Shown here piece by piece: positions 15,310 to 23,270 of a stretch of 25,184 nucleotides of DNA. The translations under genes were made by a program, and so were the position numbers. This DNA comes from a virus, in IMG/VR virus record IMGVR_UViG_3300007514_000059, positions 1 to 25,184 of that record; one strand, 5' to 3'. Each line of letters starts with the position of its first letter. Within the stretch, counting starts at the first letter, position 1. The notes under the pieces were generated by a model, which worked only from the letters and a program-made list of their open reading frames with translations, was not told the origin of the DNA and did not search any database.

Positions 15310-16428
15310 TTATCTCACCACTTTAAAGGAATGTTTTTCATCAAAATATTGAACGGTTTCATTGGCAGTTCCACTACCACTTACAACTTTATATTCTATT
15401 CTATAAAATCTTTCTGATTGTAATCCATTCATCCACAAATTGAAATAGTTTCCTGTAGAATCACAACTTACTACTGAACCACTTCCAAATGGAACAATTA
15501 CTTCTTCAGTATAAGCATCTTTAAGTTGATAATAAGTACTTCCACTTGGTAGATATTTTGCTGTTGTATATCCTGTACTATATCCACTTGTGGCATATGA
15601 CTTCTCAGGATACCTTTCTCTACCAATAACTCTAAATTTTACCTTTGAATTTTCTTTATATTCAGGTCGTAATCCTCTCATATAAAGAACCATATCTTCT
15701 AAATTATCAGATGAAAGTGCCGATAAAGAACCAGTAGCCCAAGTGGAATCGTCCCAGACTACTTCTAATTTTGGTTGATAAATTGTATGTGTATCCCTAC
15801 CGAAAAATGAAAAATGACCATATTTTGTAGTATTTCCTTCTTCAACAAGTGAACTGGCATTTCCAATACTACCACTTCTCTTTAACATAAATCCTTCATT
15901 TGGAATTGTACTACTTAACCACTTCCATGTAATATCAGTTACATCCATTCTTAAATCTGCAGGTTCATGAGTGAAAGATTGAGATGCTTCATATCCACTA
16001 CCACTATACCAAGTTCCACCAGATCCAGTTACATTCGCCCAAAGTGTTTTATCATCATTATTGTCTTTATAATTCCAACTTGCCCCATCTTCAATTTTAG
16101 GATTAGAATCACTTCTACCAGAACCCATATCCCACGATTGACTAACTGGATACCCATATAATGTTTGTGATATATTTAACTCTTTAGAATTAGCATCATA
16201 TAAATTTAAATAAAATCTCGTCTTTGATCCTGATGTAATTAAATTAGATGCTACTGATTTAGAAATATAAGTCAAATCAAATTTAATCAATGCCCTTGAA
16301 ACATTTATTACCGAACCATCTGAATTAGTATCTTTTTTAATTTCAAGAATCTCATCAAGTCCAGTATTCATACTTGAACTTATTTCATATAATGTTGTAT
16401 CTTTGGTTGCGTATTCAAAATAATGCAT
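15310..16428 (-). CDS. Structural protein with DNRLRE-like jelly roll, between gp6 and the giant protein
   Basis: 372 residues. Residues 45-227 follow the pattern of DNRLRE-type beta-sandwich domains: RALIKFDL (45-52), GASWNY (115-120), a W-rich strand at 165-175, N-E-GFMLKRS (177-185) and FFGRDTHTIYQPKLEVVWDD (208-227). The remaining third has repeated beta strands with SGSG linkers and ends F-D-E-K-H-S-F-K-V. Overlaps the gp6 stop by one base (TAATG), with GGGAG upstream. T4 has gp7 and gp8 after gp6; this occupies the gp8-like slot by order, but I see no sequence match to gp8 and do not assign it. Confidence 0.8.
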   Translation of the reverse strand: MHYFEYATKDTTLYEISSSMNTGLDEILEIKKDTNSDGSVINVSRALIKFDLTYISKSVASNLITSGSKTRFYLNLYDANSKELNISQTLYGYPVSQSWDMGSGRSDSNPKIEDGASWNYKDNNDDKTLWANVTGSGGTWYSGSGYEASQSFTHEPADLRMDVTDITWKWLSSTIPNEGFMLKRSGSIGNASSLVEEGNTTKYGHFSFFGRDTHTIYQPKLEVVWDDSTWATGSLSALSSDNLEDMVLYMRGLRPEYKENSKVKFRVIGRERYPEKSYATSGYSTGYTTAKYLPSGSTYYQLKDAYTEEVIVPFGSGSVVSCDSTGNYFNLWMNGLQSERFYRIEYKVVSGSGTANETVQYFDEKHSFKVVR

Positions 16429-18362
16429 TATAAGTCTCCCATTACCCTACCTCGTATATCAGTATCAGGGTGTTTAATTTCAAATATTGCAGGATCTACT
16501 GATGGATAAACGACACTATTAAAAGTTGCTGAAGTTACATCATATATGTTATCAGAATAAGACTTTCCACCTATAGTTCCCCATTTATTTTTTACTTGAA
16601 TAAGTTCTGTACTGTTCTCAAATGGTTTAACTACTGTGGCCACTCCTTCTGTTGCCAATATTTCAGATGCTATATCTGCTATTATAATTGGTTGATTTAT
16701 TTGCCATCTTTCTATATTAAAATAAGCTTTTAATCTATCAACACAACCCAACAAAACTTCATTTTTATTGAACCCCCTTTTGGTATAAATTGCAAATTCA
16801 ATTCCAATATTACATACCCAGGCATCTTTAAGTTGAACAGCATCTGTCATCATTCTATATTGTGTTAAATATGTTTTTATGTTCTCTTTTACTGCGTTAT
16901 TTAACTTAACTAATTTTTTATTATTATCATATCCAAGCATATACATATTCAAAGCTAATGGGTTAGGTTGGAATGTAGGATCTGCTTCATTTTGTCCCGT
17001 AGCCGCAACTTGTTCATCTTGTATCATATAAACTTTTGCTATATTACCATACTTTGGTGGTAATGAATAAACACGAGTTATAAAATCATCCTTAGTTACT
17101 GCCCTACTTTGTGCTTGAAAATATCCAAGAGCATTTACTCTCACATTTTCAAGTGTTTCCGCTCCACCACCTCCAGTTGCTGGATTTGGATTTGTTACTG
17201 CTGTAGAATTCAATGTACTTGTTTTTATATTTTCATCTAAAGTTAAAGAACTATCAAATTGTGGATCCCTTAATGTAATATTATTAATTTGATTTGATGC
17301 TACATTATCATCTATTCCACCACCATACGAATACTTAATTGTAAGAGTTGTATTAGTTGGACACTGACCATAAGTTTCTGTATTCAAAAAGTTTGCTGGA
17401 TCAAATGATGTATCAAGAAAACTCGGTGTTCCTGGTAGATTAGAACCAACACTTGATGGATTTGGAATAATCTCTTCATCACTACCTGCTGCTACTCCAG
17501 AACCAAATCTTATTTCAGTTTTACCATCTGGTCTTGTATAAGTTTTAAATCGTTTAGATGTCTTTACAAGTTTTAAAAGAAATGGTGCAAAATTTCTACC
17601 CTCTACTAAATCAGGAGAATTATTTGTAGTATTCTCAAAGTCTGCAAAAACTGTATCTTGTGCTAAAAATGGAACTTCATACCATTTATTTCCATCACTA
17701 TCTGTTACTGAAATTATTTCTAATACGGGACTGTTTGCTAATGCAATTCTTTTATATTTTTCTGCTGCTCCAAATGTTACATATTCAGTAGTAACCGTTC
17801 CACTAACCGCCTTTACTTCTTTTTTCAATAACCACTTAGTAATATTACTTTCATCATCTACTTCAAATATATCTTCTTGTCTTGGACTCATAGAACCAGA
17901 ATCTCTAAATACTACATCTCCCGTAGTTCTAAAAACTGTTCCGTTATCTGATGTGGCTTGCATTCCAGCTGGAATTGTAAGACAATAATCTTCATTAGGT
18001 TGTCTTTTACCGCCCACTTCATTATTAGGATCTGCAGGAACTGTTTGAAATACATCAAGGGTTACAGTTGCAGGTGAGGCCTGTCTTGGTTTATATCCAT
18101 ATCCTTGTGCTATTTCATATATGGTTTTCTTTTCTTCTGCAAATGATAACATACTTTCTTTGAATTGTTCGTCCATATAATAAGATAATGTATCACCTAC
18201 ATATGAAGCCATTTCTATAAACATCATACCTGGATCTGATTCATTAAAATCGTTATATGTATTTGGGAAATATGTTTTTGCAAATTCTATAAGACCATCT
18301 CTGAATGCAGAAAAATCTTTATTTAAATATTTTACGTCCTTACTGACTCCCTTTGTAGCCAT
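16428..18362 (-). CDS. gp6: Baseplate wedge protein, gp6 / gpJ family
   Basis: 644 residues (T4 gp6: 660). The N-terminus has the family signature: D-V-K-Y-L-N-K-D-F-S-A-F-R-D-G-L-I-E-F-A-K-T-Y-F-P, then FNESDPGMMFIEMASYVGD (39-57) and YYMDEQ (61-66), leading to a segment where KPRQASPA (91-98) matches the usual G-Y-x-x-R-x-A-x-P-A. The C-terminal third carries the J-type domain (YFQAQSRAVTKDDFITRVYSLPPKYGNIAKV and later a ferredoxin-like section). gp6 dimers form the inter-wedge ring of the baseplate in contractile tails. It lies directly after gp25, the same order as T4 and P2-like phages. GGGAG ribosome site. Confidence 0.93.
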   Translation of the reverse strand: MATKGVSKDVKYLNKDFSAFRDGLIEFAKTYFPNTYNDFNESDPGMMFIEMASYVGDTLSYYMDEQFKESMLSFAEEKKTIYEIAQGYGYKPRQASPATVTLDVFQTVPADPNNEVGGKRQPNEDYCLTIPAGMQATSDNGTVFRTTGDVVFRDSGSMSPRQEDIFEVDDESNITKWLLKKEVKAVSGTVTTEYVTFGAAEKYKRIALANSPVLEIISVTDSDGNKWYEVPFLAQDTVFADFENTTNNSPDLVEGRNFAPFLLKLVKTSKRFKTYTRPDGKTEIRFGSGVAAGSDEEIIPNPSSVGSNLPGTPSFLDTSFDPANFLNTETYGQCPTNTTLTIKYSYGGGIDDNVASNQINNITLRDPQFDSSLTLDENIKTSTLNSTAVTNPNPATGGGGAETLENVRVNALGYFQAQSRAVTKDDFITRVYSLPPKYGNIAKVYMIQDEQVAATGQNEADPTFQPNPLALNMYMLGYDNNKKLVKLNNAVKENIKTYLTQYRMMTDAVQLKDAWVCNIGIEFAIYTKRGFNKNEVLLGCVDRLKAYFNIERWQINQPIIIADIASEILATEGVATVVKPFENSTELIQVKNKWGTIGGKSYSDNIYDVTSATFNSVVYPSVDPAIFEIKHPDTDIRGRVMGDL

Positions 18363-18373
18363 TTTCTTCTCCC

Positions 18374-18802
18374 TTATTGATTAACAGCCGATTCAAATTG
18401 ATCAAAACTTACTGACACAGTTCCAAACCTATCGGGTTCAAATGACAATCCAAAATCTATTATTATATTAACTCTATTAATATTATAATTTGTCATTGTA
18501 ATTTCTATCTTTTTAATGTTTATGTATGGCAACCAAGTTTCTAAAGATGTTCTTATTGAATCTTCTAATATATCACTAAAATCTTCATTCATTGGTTCAA
18601 ATAATATTGAATGTAATTGTGATCCAAATGTTGGTTGGCCCAATCTTTCACCAGGAATCGTTTTTAGTAAATTTATAATATTATATTTTGCCTGTTGAAG
18701 TGTAGTTTTAGTCTGTTTAAAATACCCAGAATCAGAATATCCCATTGGAAGTTTCAATCCAATGAAAGTATCTGGATTTAAATCTTTTTCTCTTGCTCCC
18801 AT
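18374..18802 (-). CDS. gp25: Baseplate wedge protein, gp25 family
   Basis: 142 residues (T4 gp25: 132). The gp25/gpW core is clear: a helix Q-A-K-Y-N-I-I-N-L-L-K-T-I-P (37-50), then GERLGQPTFGSQLHSILFEP (51-70), matching the family G-E-R-x-x-P-x-F-G-x-x-L-x-x-x-L-F-E-P, followed by a helix with Asp/Glu and a beta hairpin (INIKKIEITMTNYN ... VNIIIDF). gp25 joins the wedge to gp6 and sits next to the first sheath ring. AGGAG ribosome site; 11 bases before gp6. Confidence 0.93.
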   Translation of the reverse strand: MGAREKDLNPDTFIGLKLPMGYSDSGYFKQTKTTLQQAKYNIINLLKTIPGERLGQPTFGSQLHSILFEPMNEDFSDILEDSIRTSLETWLPYINIKKIEITMTNYNINRVNIIIDFGLSFEPDRFGTVSVSFDQFESAVNQ

Positions 18803-18812
18803 TTATATTCTC

Positions 18813-19412
18813 CTATTGATTTATTATCTCTTGACCAACTATCAAACCATTTTTTACTACAATTCTTTTACGAACAGTTATTACTCCAGTCGGTGTTGTT
18901 TCAGTATCAGTTACTATAAAATCTTCTGTAATTCCTTCGTATTCTTTCCTACCTTCGTGAGTCTTATATCCACCCGTATCCAAAGTCCCATCTGTTTTTA
19001 TTTCACCAAACTTAAAACTAAGATTTAATTTATCAAATATTTTTTTTAATACTATTATTTGTTTAGACTCGTCAATGTTTGCTTTAGCAACTGTTTTAAA
19101 TCTTTTTAATAATCTTGATAATCTTGATTTTTTAGATTTAGGATTAGTCTGAACTTGTCTAATATTTAACTGATTTCCTCTACCTATAAAAAGACTTCCA
19201 GGTAATCTATTTTCTAAATATGATTTATTATCAAGTCTATCTATTTCATCTTCACCAGTCAAATAAGAATGTATTGCATCTGCTTCTTCTGCAGCCAATT
19301 TAGCATTTTCTTTTCTTATTCTCTTTTTAGTTTCAGTATCTTGGTCTTTAAAAATTCTTTTATTTTTAATTCTCTCAAGTTTATACTTTAAAAACTTTTT
19401 ATCTAATGCCAT
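18813..19412 (-). CDS. Basic protein of unknown function next to gp25 (199 residues)
   Basis: 199 residues, strongly basic. Residues 1-47 form a charged helix with many Lys/Arg; 65-80 contain YLENRLPGSLFIGRGNQ; 92-112 are another basic segment; 115-135 an amphipathic helix; 163-199 look like a beta hairpin (DFIVTDTETTPTGVITVRKRIVVKNG). No family recognised. T4 gp53 has a similar length and neighbourhood but I see no shared motif, so that name is not given. GAGGTGAG ribosome site, 10 bases before gp25. Probably a baseplate or assembly protein. Confidence 0.78.
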   Translation of the reverse strand: MALDKKFLKYKLERIKNKRIFKDQDTETKKRIRKENAKLAAEEADAIHSYLTGEDEIDRLDNKSYLENRLPGSLFIGRGNQLNIRQVQTNPKSKKSRLSRLLKRFKTVAKANIDESKQIIVLKKIFDKLNLSFKFGEIKTDGTLDTGGYKTHEGRKEYEGITEDFIVTDTETTPTGVITVRKRIVVKNGLIVGQEIINQ

Positions 19413-19423
19413 TACTCACCTCA

Positions 19424-19945
19424 CTATGGACGATAATTCGTTCCACCACCTTTTTTCTGGTCTATTGCCTTTAAAACAGCTGAATAATCTTTTGTTAATG
19501 CATTTGTTACATGGTCAGGAACTTGGTCAACTGAAACACCAGCTTTCTTTATAGAATCAACTGCTGCTATTTCTCGTTTCTTTTCCTTTACGGATTCCGT
19601 GTCTCCTAAACCTGTTTCTCTTGCGAGGATTTCATTCACTTTACTACTGTCATATATTCCACCACCCATAGTTTCATATTCACCATCTCCTTGTGGAACT
19701 CCACCAACGGTTTCGTTTAGAACCTTGTTAAGAGCCTCATTGGATGTATAATGAACATCTTCTTTGGGTTTAACTTTATACTGTTTTCTAATAGGTTCTT
19801 TGAACTCTTTTTCAGTTAATGGTTTTGAAACTAATTCGGTAAGTGAAGATGAGTCTTTATCTTTAATAAATATCTCATTCATTTGTTTTTTCACTTCTTT
19901 ACGTACCACTGTTTCAATTATTTTTATTAACTCTTGTTTCTTCAT
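19424..19945 (-). CDS. Charged helical protein of unknown function (173 residues)
   Basis: 173 residues. The N-terminal helix (1-25: KKQELIKIIETVVRKEVKK) is highly charged and coiled-coil-like. The middle contains ETVGGVPQGDGEYETMGGGIYDSSKVNEILA, a glycine-rich linker before a helix; the end is Lys/Gly-rich (KKGGGTNYRP). No TM segment or catalytic motif. Good AAGGAG ribosome site. Sits between the hydrophobic 419-residue protein and the 199-residue protein in the baseplate operon. An assembly factor or chaperone is possible but unsupported. Confidence 0.75.
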   Translation of the reverse strand: MKKQELIKIIETVVRKEVKKQMNEIFIKDKDSSSLTELVSKPLTEKEFKEPIRKQYKVKPKEDVHYTSNEALNKVLNETVGGVPQGDGEYETMGGGIYDSSKVNEILARETGLGDTESVKEKKREIAAVDSIKKAGVSVDQVPDHVTNALTKDYSAVLKAIDQKKGGGTNYRP

Positions 19946-19958
19946 TTTATAATCTCCT

Positions 19959-21218
19959 TTATAAACCTCTTAAATAATCATTTAATTCTGGACTTGAAAA
20001 ACATTTTTCAAGTTCTTCCATTTGTTTTGTTAATTCTTCAGATAATGCTGATGTATCTATATCATCAAAGTCTGTATCAGTATCCAAATCTGTCCAAGTT
20101 CCACCTGCATCTTCACAAGATTTCTTATCTAAATGTTCTGTTATAGAACAAAATCCAATTGATTCGTCTCCAACATCTAATTCAGTAGATGATAATTGAT
20201 CATACATATCTTGTAACTCCTTTAATTCATCAGGATCAATCCAAGTTCCACCTTGTGCTTCACAATCTTCCTTATTATCTGGTGGTGGTTGTCCTGCTTC
20301 TACTGCACATTGTGCAAGTATACTCATTAATTGTGCCTGTAATATAGGAATAATCATTGTAAATCTACCTACGGCCTTTATTAAAGTAGCAACACACATA
20401 TCAACTAATCCCATAATGTTTAATACTTTCATTAATGCTTCAACAATGGGTACAATAAATGGTGGTGTCCATTTTAAAATTTTTCTAACTAACTTTATTA
20501 CTTTTCTAATTATTTTTATGACTTGAATTATCTTCTTTAAAATAGGTATTATTTTCATTAACTCTGCCATAAGAGCTAACATATTTCTTATTACAGTTTT
20601 TAAGGGTTCTTTACAGACATCTTCTGGATCGATAACAGCCTTGGCCATTATTTTATCAACTTCTGCGTTTACCTTACCTAATACCAAATTAAGTTTACCC
20701 ATTAACTCTTGAATTTTTGCAGTAAACCCACTCAGTGCCCAAGCCTGTAAATCAGGTAATTGAAAATTAGCTAATTCTGACAACCAATCTTTTTCTGCGT
20801 CGGTTGGCATATTAACATTGCCAGAACCTACACAAAAACCCTTATCTTCTCCATCATCTCCATCATCACCACTTGTTTCAGTTCCATCTCCTGAATTTGT
20901 TGCAACTGAATCATCTTGTGTAATATATGGTGCACATTTTACTTCTCCATTCTCAATAACACAACCAACATGAAGTGTAGTTCCAGCAGGTACAATTTCA
21001 CCTTCTCCATATTTCATCAAATCATTACCCGTATCTGGCCATATCACTACTGCACCATTAGCACCAGCAACTCCATCTACTACCGCAAACATAAATGGAA
21101 ACTCCTCTTTATTTTCAAAGATTCCACTCCCTTCTATAAGTTCACATCCTGGTATAATTGGTTCACCTGGTCCCAATGTTACTCGTTGTCCTGCTATTGA
21201 TTTACATCTTATTGGCAT
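19959..21218 (-). CDS. Unusual tail-associated protein with long amphipathic/hydrophobic helical centre
   Basis: 419 residues. Residues 1-100: beta-rich N-terminal domain containing several Cys. 101-128: very acidic Asp/Gly linker. 140-200: helical. 205-305: a continuous run of hydrophobic helices with Lys/Arg spacing (LMKIIPILKKIIQVIKIIRK type), then TPPFIVPIVEALMKVLNIMGLVDM. 319-326 and 368-375: two copies of CE(A/D)-x-GGTW. 327-419: acidic helical tail. The centre resembles membrane-active amphipathic segments, but a packed helical bundle is also possible. It starts one base after the spike gene's stop, with no clear ribosome site, so translation is probably coupled. Next to the spike, it may be a hub, tape-measure-type or membrane-contacting protein; that is inference. 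Confidence 0.8.
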   Translation of the reverse strand: MPIRCKSIAGQRVTLGPGEPIIPGCELIEGSGIFENKEEFPFMFAVVDGVAGANGAVVIWPDTGNDLMKYGEGEIVPAGTTLHVGCVIENGEVKCAPYITQDDSVATNSGDGTETSGDDGDDGEDKGFCVGSGNVNMPTDAEKDWLSELANFQLPDLQAWALSGFTAKIQELMGKLNLVLGKVNAEVDKIMAKAVIDPEDVCKEPLKTVIRNMLALMAELMKIIPILKKIIQVIKIIRKVIKLVRKILKWTPPFIVPIVEALMKVLNIMGLVDMCVATLIKAVGRFTMIIPILQAQLMSILAQCAVEAGQPPPDNKEDCEAQGGTWIDPDELKELQDMYDQLSSTELDVGDESIGFCSITEHLDKKSCEDAGGTWTDLDTDTDFDDIDTSALSEELTKQMEELEKCFSSPELNDYLRGL

Positions 21219-21219
21219 A

Positions 21220-22401
21220 TTAATTCGTCTTTACTATATCACTCTTTGGTTCATCCAATCGAGTTTTTAATTCTTGAAGTGCACCTACTAATCCCATTGA
21301 TGGTCCTATAATGTTATCTATCGGTATTTTAAAATCTATTACTGAACCCATTGATGGGGCTATTCCATTTGCAAATTCAATTAACGCATCCAACAAACTA
21401 TCAATTAAATTCATTGTTTGGTCACCTCTTAATACTGGTTGAATATTAGAATTATCACTTACCCATCCAGTAGTTTCACCTTGTTTTGGTGCTGTACCGA
21501 GATATACATTTTTATGTCCTTCCAATACAATTCTATTATTACTAATTAAATTTATATCTCTATTTGAATAAACAAAAGTATCAGTACCTTTTGAATTAAA
21601 AACTATTCTATCAGAATTTAAAATTATTTGTTTTCCGTCAAATTCTTTTGGTTGTAAATCTGGAACACGAGAAAGTGATGATTGAAAAAGTGGAACTATT
21701 TGGTCAGTTGTCATCCACAAAGAAGAACCATCTTTATTTATATCTTCCTTAACAGGTTTCTTTAGAATAGTTTCTTGTACTCCCTGTCCTGCTCTTATAA
21801 TAACATTCGGTGAATTCTTTTTCCCTTCAGTTTCCGTTTCCTTTACACTCTTAACATTACTACCAAACCTAATTGAATTTCCAAACCTACCATTAAATGT
21901 TATATCACCTTCTTCTGCCTTTAATTGTCGTATAACTCGATCCTTTACATTAGGTAAATTATCTTTATAACCTTCTCTTTTCCAGGGATTATGTATTTTA
22001 CTTAATCCAGGTAATATATTAGTATCTACATTATTATATAAATTTAATTTTTGAGTATAAAATTTAGTTCCAAAATATTCTACAACAATTACATATTCAC
22101 CTGGATATGGATAATCTTTAATATTAACTTCCATAGGTGCAACCACAATAATATCATGTTCTCCCTCATTACTAATACACATTCTGGCCTCGATAAATCC
22201 ATACAATGAATAATCGGTTCTACCATCAGGCAATTTAGGTAAATCTTCTTCATCTAAATAGACCTTAATTACTTCTGCCGGTTCTAACTCATAAAATTCA
22301 GGAGTTTTTTGTTGTTTCATTGCCCTCCGAACTTCTCGTGCTGAACTTGGTCCGTCTGGCAAAACAATATGTTCGTCAGTCCTATTAATTTTATAGGCCA
22401 T
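21220..22401 (-). CDS. Baseplate spike/hub protein, gp5 / gpV-like, without lysozyme domain
   Basis: 393 residues. An OB-fold-like segment lies near 85-125 (P-x-E-V-N-I-K-D-Y-P-Y-PGEYVIVVEYFG), followed by an ITFNGRFGNSIRFGS block (167-181), characteristic of phage baseplate-assembly/spike proteins. Residues 256-302 carry alternating short strands (IILNSDRIVFNS, FVYSNRDINLISNNRIVLEG) as in the trimeric beta-prism of gp5/VgrG spikes. The end (P-V-L-R-G-D-Q, 322-328, then an L-x-x-L-L-D-A-L helix) resembles the C-terminus of spike proteins. T4 gp5 has an internal lysozyme domain; none is seen here. Start ATG overlaps the preceding stop (TAATG), AAGGA upstream. Confidence 0.82.
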   Translation of the reverse strand: MAYKINRTDEHIVLPDGPSSAREVRRAMKQQKTPEFYELEPAEVIKVYLDEEDLPKLPDGRTDYSLYGFIEARMCISNEGEHDIIVVAPMEVNIKDYPYPGEYVIVVEYFGTKFYTQKLNLYNNVDTNILPGLSKIHNPWKREGYKDNLPNVKDRVIRQLKAEEGDITFNGRFGNSIRFGSNVKSVKETETEGKKNSPNVIIRAGQGVQETILKKPVKEDINKDGSSLWMTTDQIVPLFQSSLSRVPDLQPKEFDGKQIILNSDRIVFNSKGTDTFVYSNRDINLISNNRIVLEGHKNVYLGTAPKQGETTGWVSDNSNIQPVLRGDQTMNLIDSLLDALIEFANGIAPSMGSVIDFKIPIDNIIGPSMGLVGALQELKTRLDEPKSDIVKTN

Positions 22402-22793
22402 TAATTTTCCTTAACTGATTGTATATCTTCTGTTATCTTATCTGATTTCTTTTGAATGTCTACAACTACTTCATCTATACTTGTGAGTAATTGTTCTTTC
22501 TCTTTGTCTGATAAACCAAATTCTGATTCACTGCCTCCCTTGTTTTCAGCAGCAATCAATCGTTGAACAACTGTAGCTAACTTAACAAGTTGTTCATCAT
22601 TCTTTACATTTATGTCCAAATACTCTTTTATCATAGGAATTAACTGAATAGCCATATCCCCATCTTTGATAAACGAAGCAACTTCACCAACTAATACTTC
22701 AAGTTGTTTTTTGTTATGTTTGGAATTATCATAAATGTCTTTGAATAATGATGATAGTGACTTACCTTCAAATAATTCGTAATCCTGACTCAT
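22401..22793 (-). CDS. Small acidic helical protein, first gene of the baseplate operon
   Basis: 130 residues, nearly all helical and acidic: LFEGKSLSSLFKDIYDNSKHNKKQLEVLV, IQLIPMIKEYLDINVKNDEQLVKLATVVQRLIAA, then a C-terminal coiled-coil-like helix (KEKEQLLTSIDEVVVDIQKKSDKI). No family with a known role recognised. ATG with GAGGAA upstream. As the first gene after the divergent promoter region, it heads the tail operon and overlaps the spike gene start by one base. A virion-assembly or small structural protein is likely. Confidence 0.8.
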   Translation of the reverse strand: MSQDYELFEGKSLSSLFKDIYDNSKHNKKQLEVLVGEVASFIKDGDMAIQLIPMIKEYLDINVKNDEQLVKLATVVQRLIAAENKGGSESEFGLSDKEKEQLLTSIDEVVVDIQKKSDKITEDIQSVKEN

Positions 22794-22834
22794 TTTGATT
22801 TCCTCATATTGTATTAAAAATAGATGTTATAACT

Positions 22835-22849
22835 CATAAATAAATATAA
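22835..22849 (+). repeat. 15-bp inverted repeat, left arm (CATAAATAAATATAA)
   Basis: Perfect reverse complement of 22901-22915, with 51 bases between the arms, in the gap between the divergent tail operon and the plus-strand small gene. The arm may be a promoter or a regulator-binding site. It contains CATAAATA, fitting the NATAAATA late-promoter core reported for T4-like cyanophages, pointing toward the plus-strand gene. Confidence 0.75.
22840..22849 (-). promoter_or_regulatory. Putative promoter element TTATATTTAT for the baseplate operon
   Basis: Minus-strand copy of the recurrent 10-mer, about 46 bases before ATG 22793, the first gene of the tail operon. I see no convincing -35 at proper spacing, so a phage-specific or phage-modified sigma factor would be needed. 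Confidence 0.45.
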
Positions 22850-22876
22850 AACAAGTCAAAAATTGATGCATATATA

Positions 22877-22904
22877 TTGAAATAAGAAAAATGGTATATA
22901 TTAT
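22877..22904 (+). promoter_or_regulatory. Sigma-70-like promoter for the 73-residue membrane protein
   Basis: TTGAAA at 22877-22882, 16-base spacer, TATTAT at 22899-22904 (five of six matches to TATAAT). Predicted transcription start near 22911, about 90 bases before the ATG, right at the first leader hairpin. It overlaps the TTATATTTAT element at 22901-22910, so the two readings describe one promoter. Predicted only. Confidence 0.5.
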
Positions 22905-22915
22905 ATTTATTTATG
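22901..22915 (+). repeat. 15-bp inverted repeat, right arm (TTATATTTATTTATG)
   Basis: Exact inverted copy of 22835-22849. Its first ten bases are the recurrent TTATATTTAT element, here on the plus strand and upstream of the only plus-strand gene. Confidence 0.75.
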
Positions 22916-22934
22916 TCGGAAATTGATTTCGACA
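22914..22934 (+). promoter_or_regulatory. 5' leader hairpin of the small membrane protein mRNA
   Basis: TGTCG pairs with CGACA, then (after one bulged G) AAA with TTT, closing on a TTGA loop. It would lie at the very 5' end of the predicted transcript, where such hairpins commonly protect mRNA from decay; as DNA it could also be an operator. Confidence 0.55.
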
Positions 22935-22962
22935 ACAGAAAACGGAAGTTAAAAATCCCTTT

Positions 22963-22987
22963 TTTGTTAAATGATAAGAATAACAAA
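22963..22987 (+). promoter_or_regulatory. Second leader hairpin just upstream of the ribosome site
   Basis: TTTGTTA (22963-22969) and TAACAAA (22981-22987) can form a 7-bp A/U-rich stem with an 11-base loop, ending one base before the CGGGAG ribosome site. Weak stem; it could keep the ribosome site open or be incidental. Confidence 0.35.
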
Positions 22988-23000
22988 CGGGAGATAAACA

Positions 23001-23222
23001 ATGAAGGAAGTCATCACATTGGTCAAAGGCTGGGTGGACGATATAGCTCACCTATTAATGTCCTTTGTAGCCATAGGAGCTGTTTCTGAAGTAATCTTTG
23101 GAACTGGCGTCTTTGGTGTTAATGTAATAGGTAACCTGACATCAATCATAAACACATTTGGCGAATCTGGTTTCGCTGGGTTAGTCGCTTTGTTGGTGTT
23201 GGTGGGTTTATTCCGTAAATAG
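23001..23222 (+). CDS. Small two-segment membrane protein on the opposite strand (73 residues)
   Basis: 73 residues. A short amphipathic N-terminus (MKEVITLVKGWVDD) is followed by a long hydrophobic Gly-rich stretch (about 17-49: LLMSFVAIGAVSEVIFGTGVFG ...), a short polar break (NTFGESG) and a second hydrophobic helix (58-71: GLVALLVLVGLF), ending in RK. Gly-x-x-x-Gly-like spacing suggests tight helix packing. No cysteine, no signal-peptidase site. CGGGAG ribosome site seven bases before ATG. It is a one-gene unit with a promoter, hairpin leader and a perfect terminator, which suggests high expression. The pattern fits a holin-like, membrane-embedded virion or pilus-associated peptide; I cannot assign a family. 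It may relate to the pilin-like genes that converge on its terminator. Confidence 0.85.
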   Translation: MKEVITLVKGWVDDIAHLLMSFVAIGAVSEVIFGTGVFGVNVIGNLTSIINTFGESGFAGLVALLVLVGLFRK

Positions 23223-23238
23223 CTATTATCGGATAATG

Positions 23239-23267
23239 AAAAAGGGGTGGAAACACCCCTTTTTTTT
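23239..23267. terminator. Bidirectional rho-independent terminator
   Basis: AAAAA-GGGGTG-GAAA-CACCCC-TTTTTTTT: a perfect 6-bp G/C-rich stem with a GAAA loop, A-tract before and T-tract after. It ends the plus-strand small gene. Read on the minus strand it ends the pilin-like cluster, whose stop codon is at 23271-23273. Confidence 0.95.
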
Positions 23268-23270
23268 GCT

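Noticed and set aside
18813-19412. Naming the 199-residue protein T4 gp53
   Set aside because: Length and neighbourhood are suggestive, but no sequence motif of gp53 is visible.
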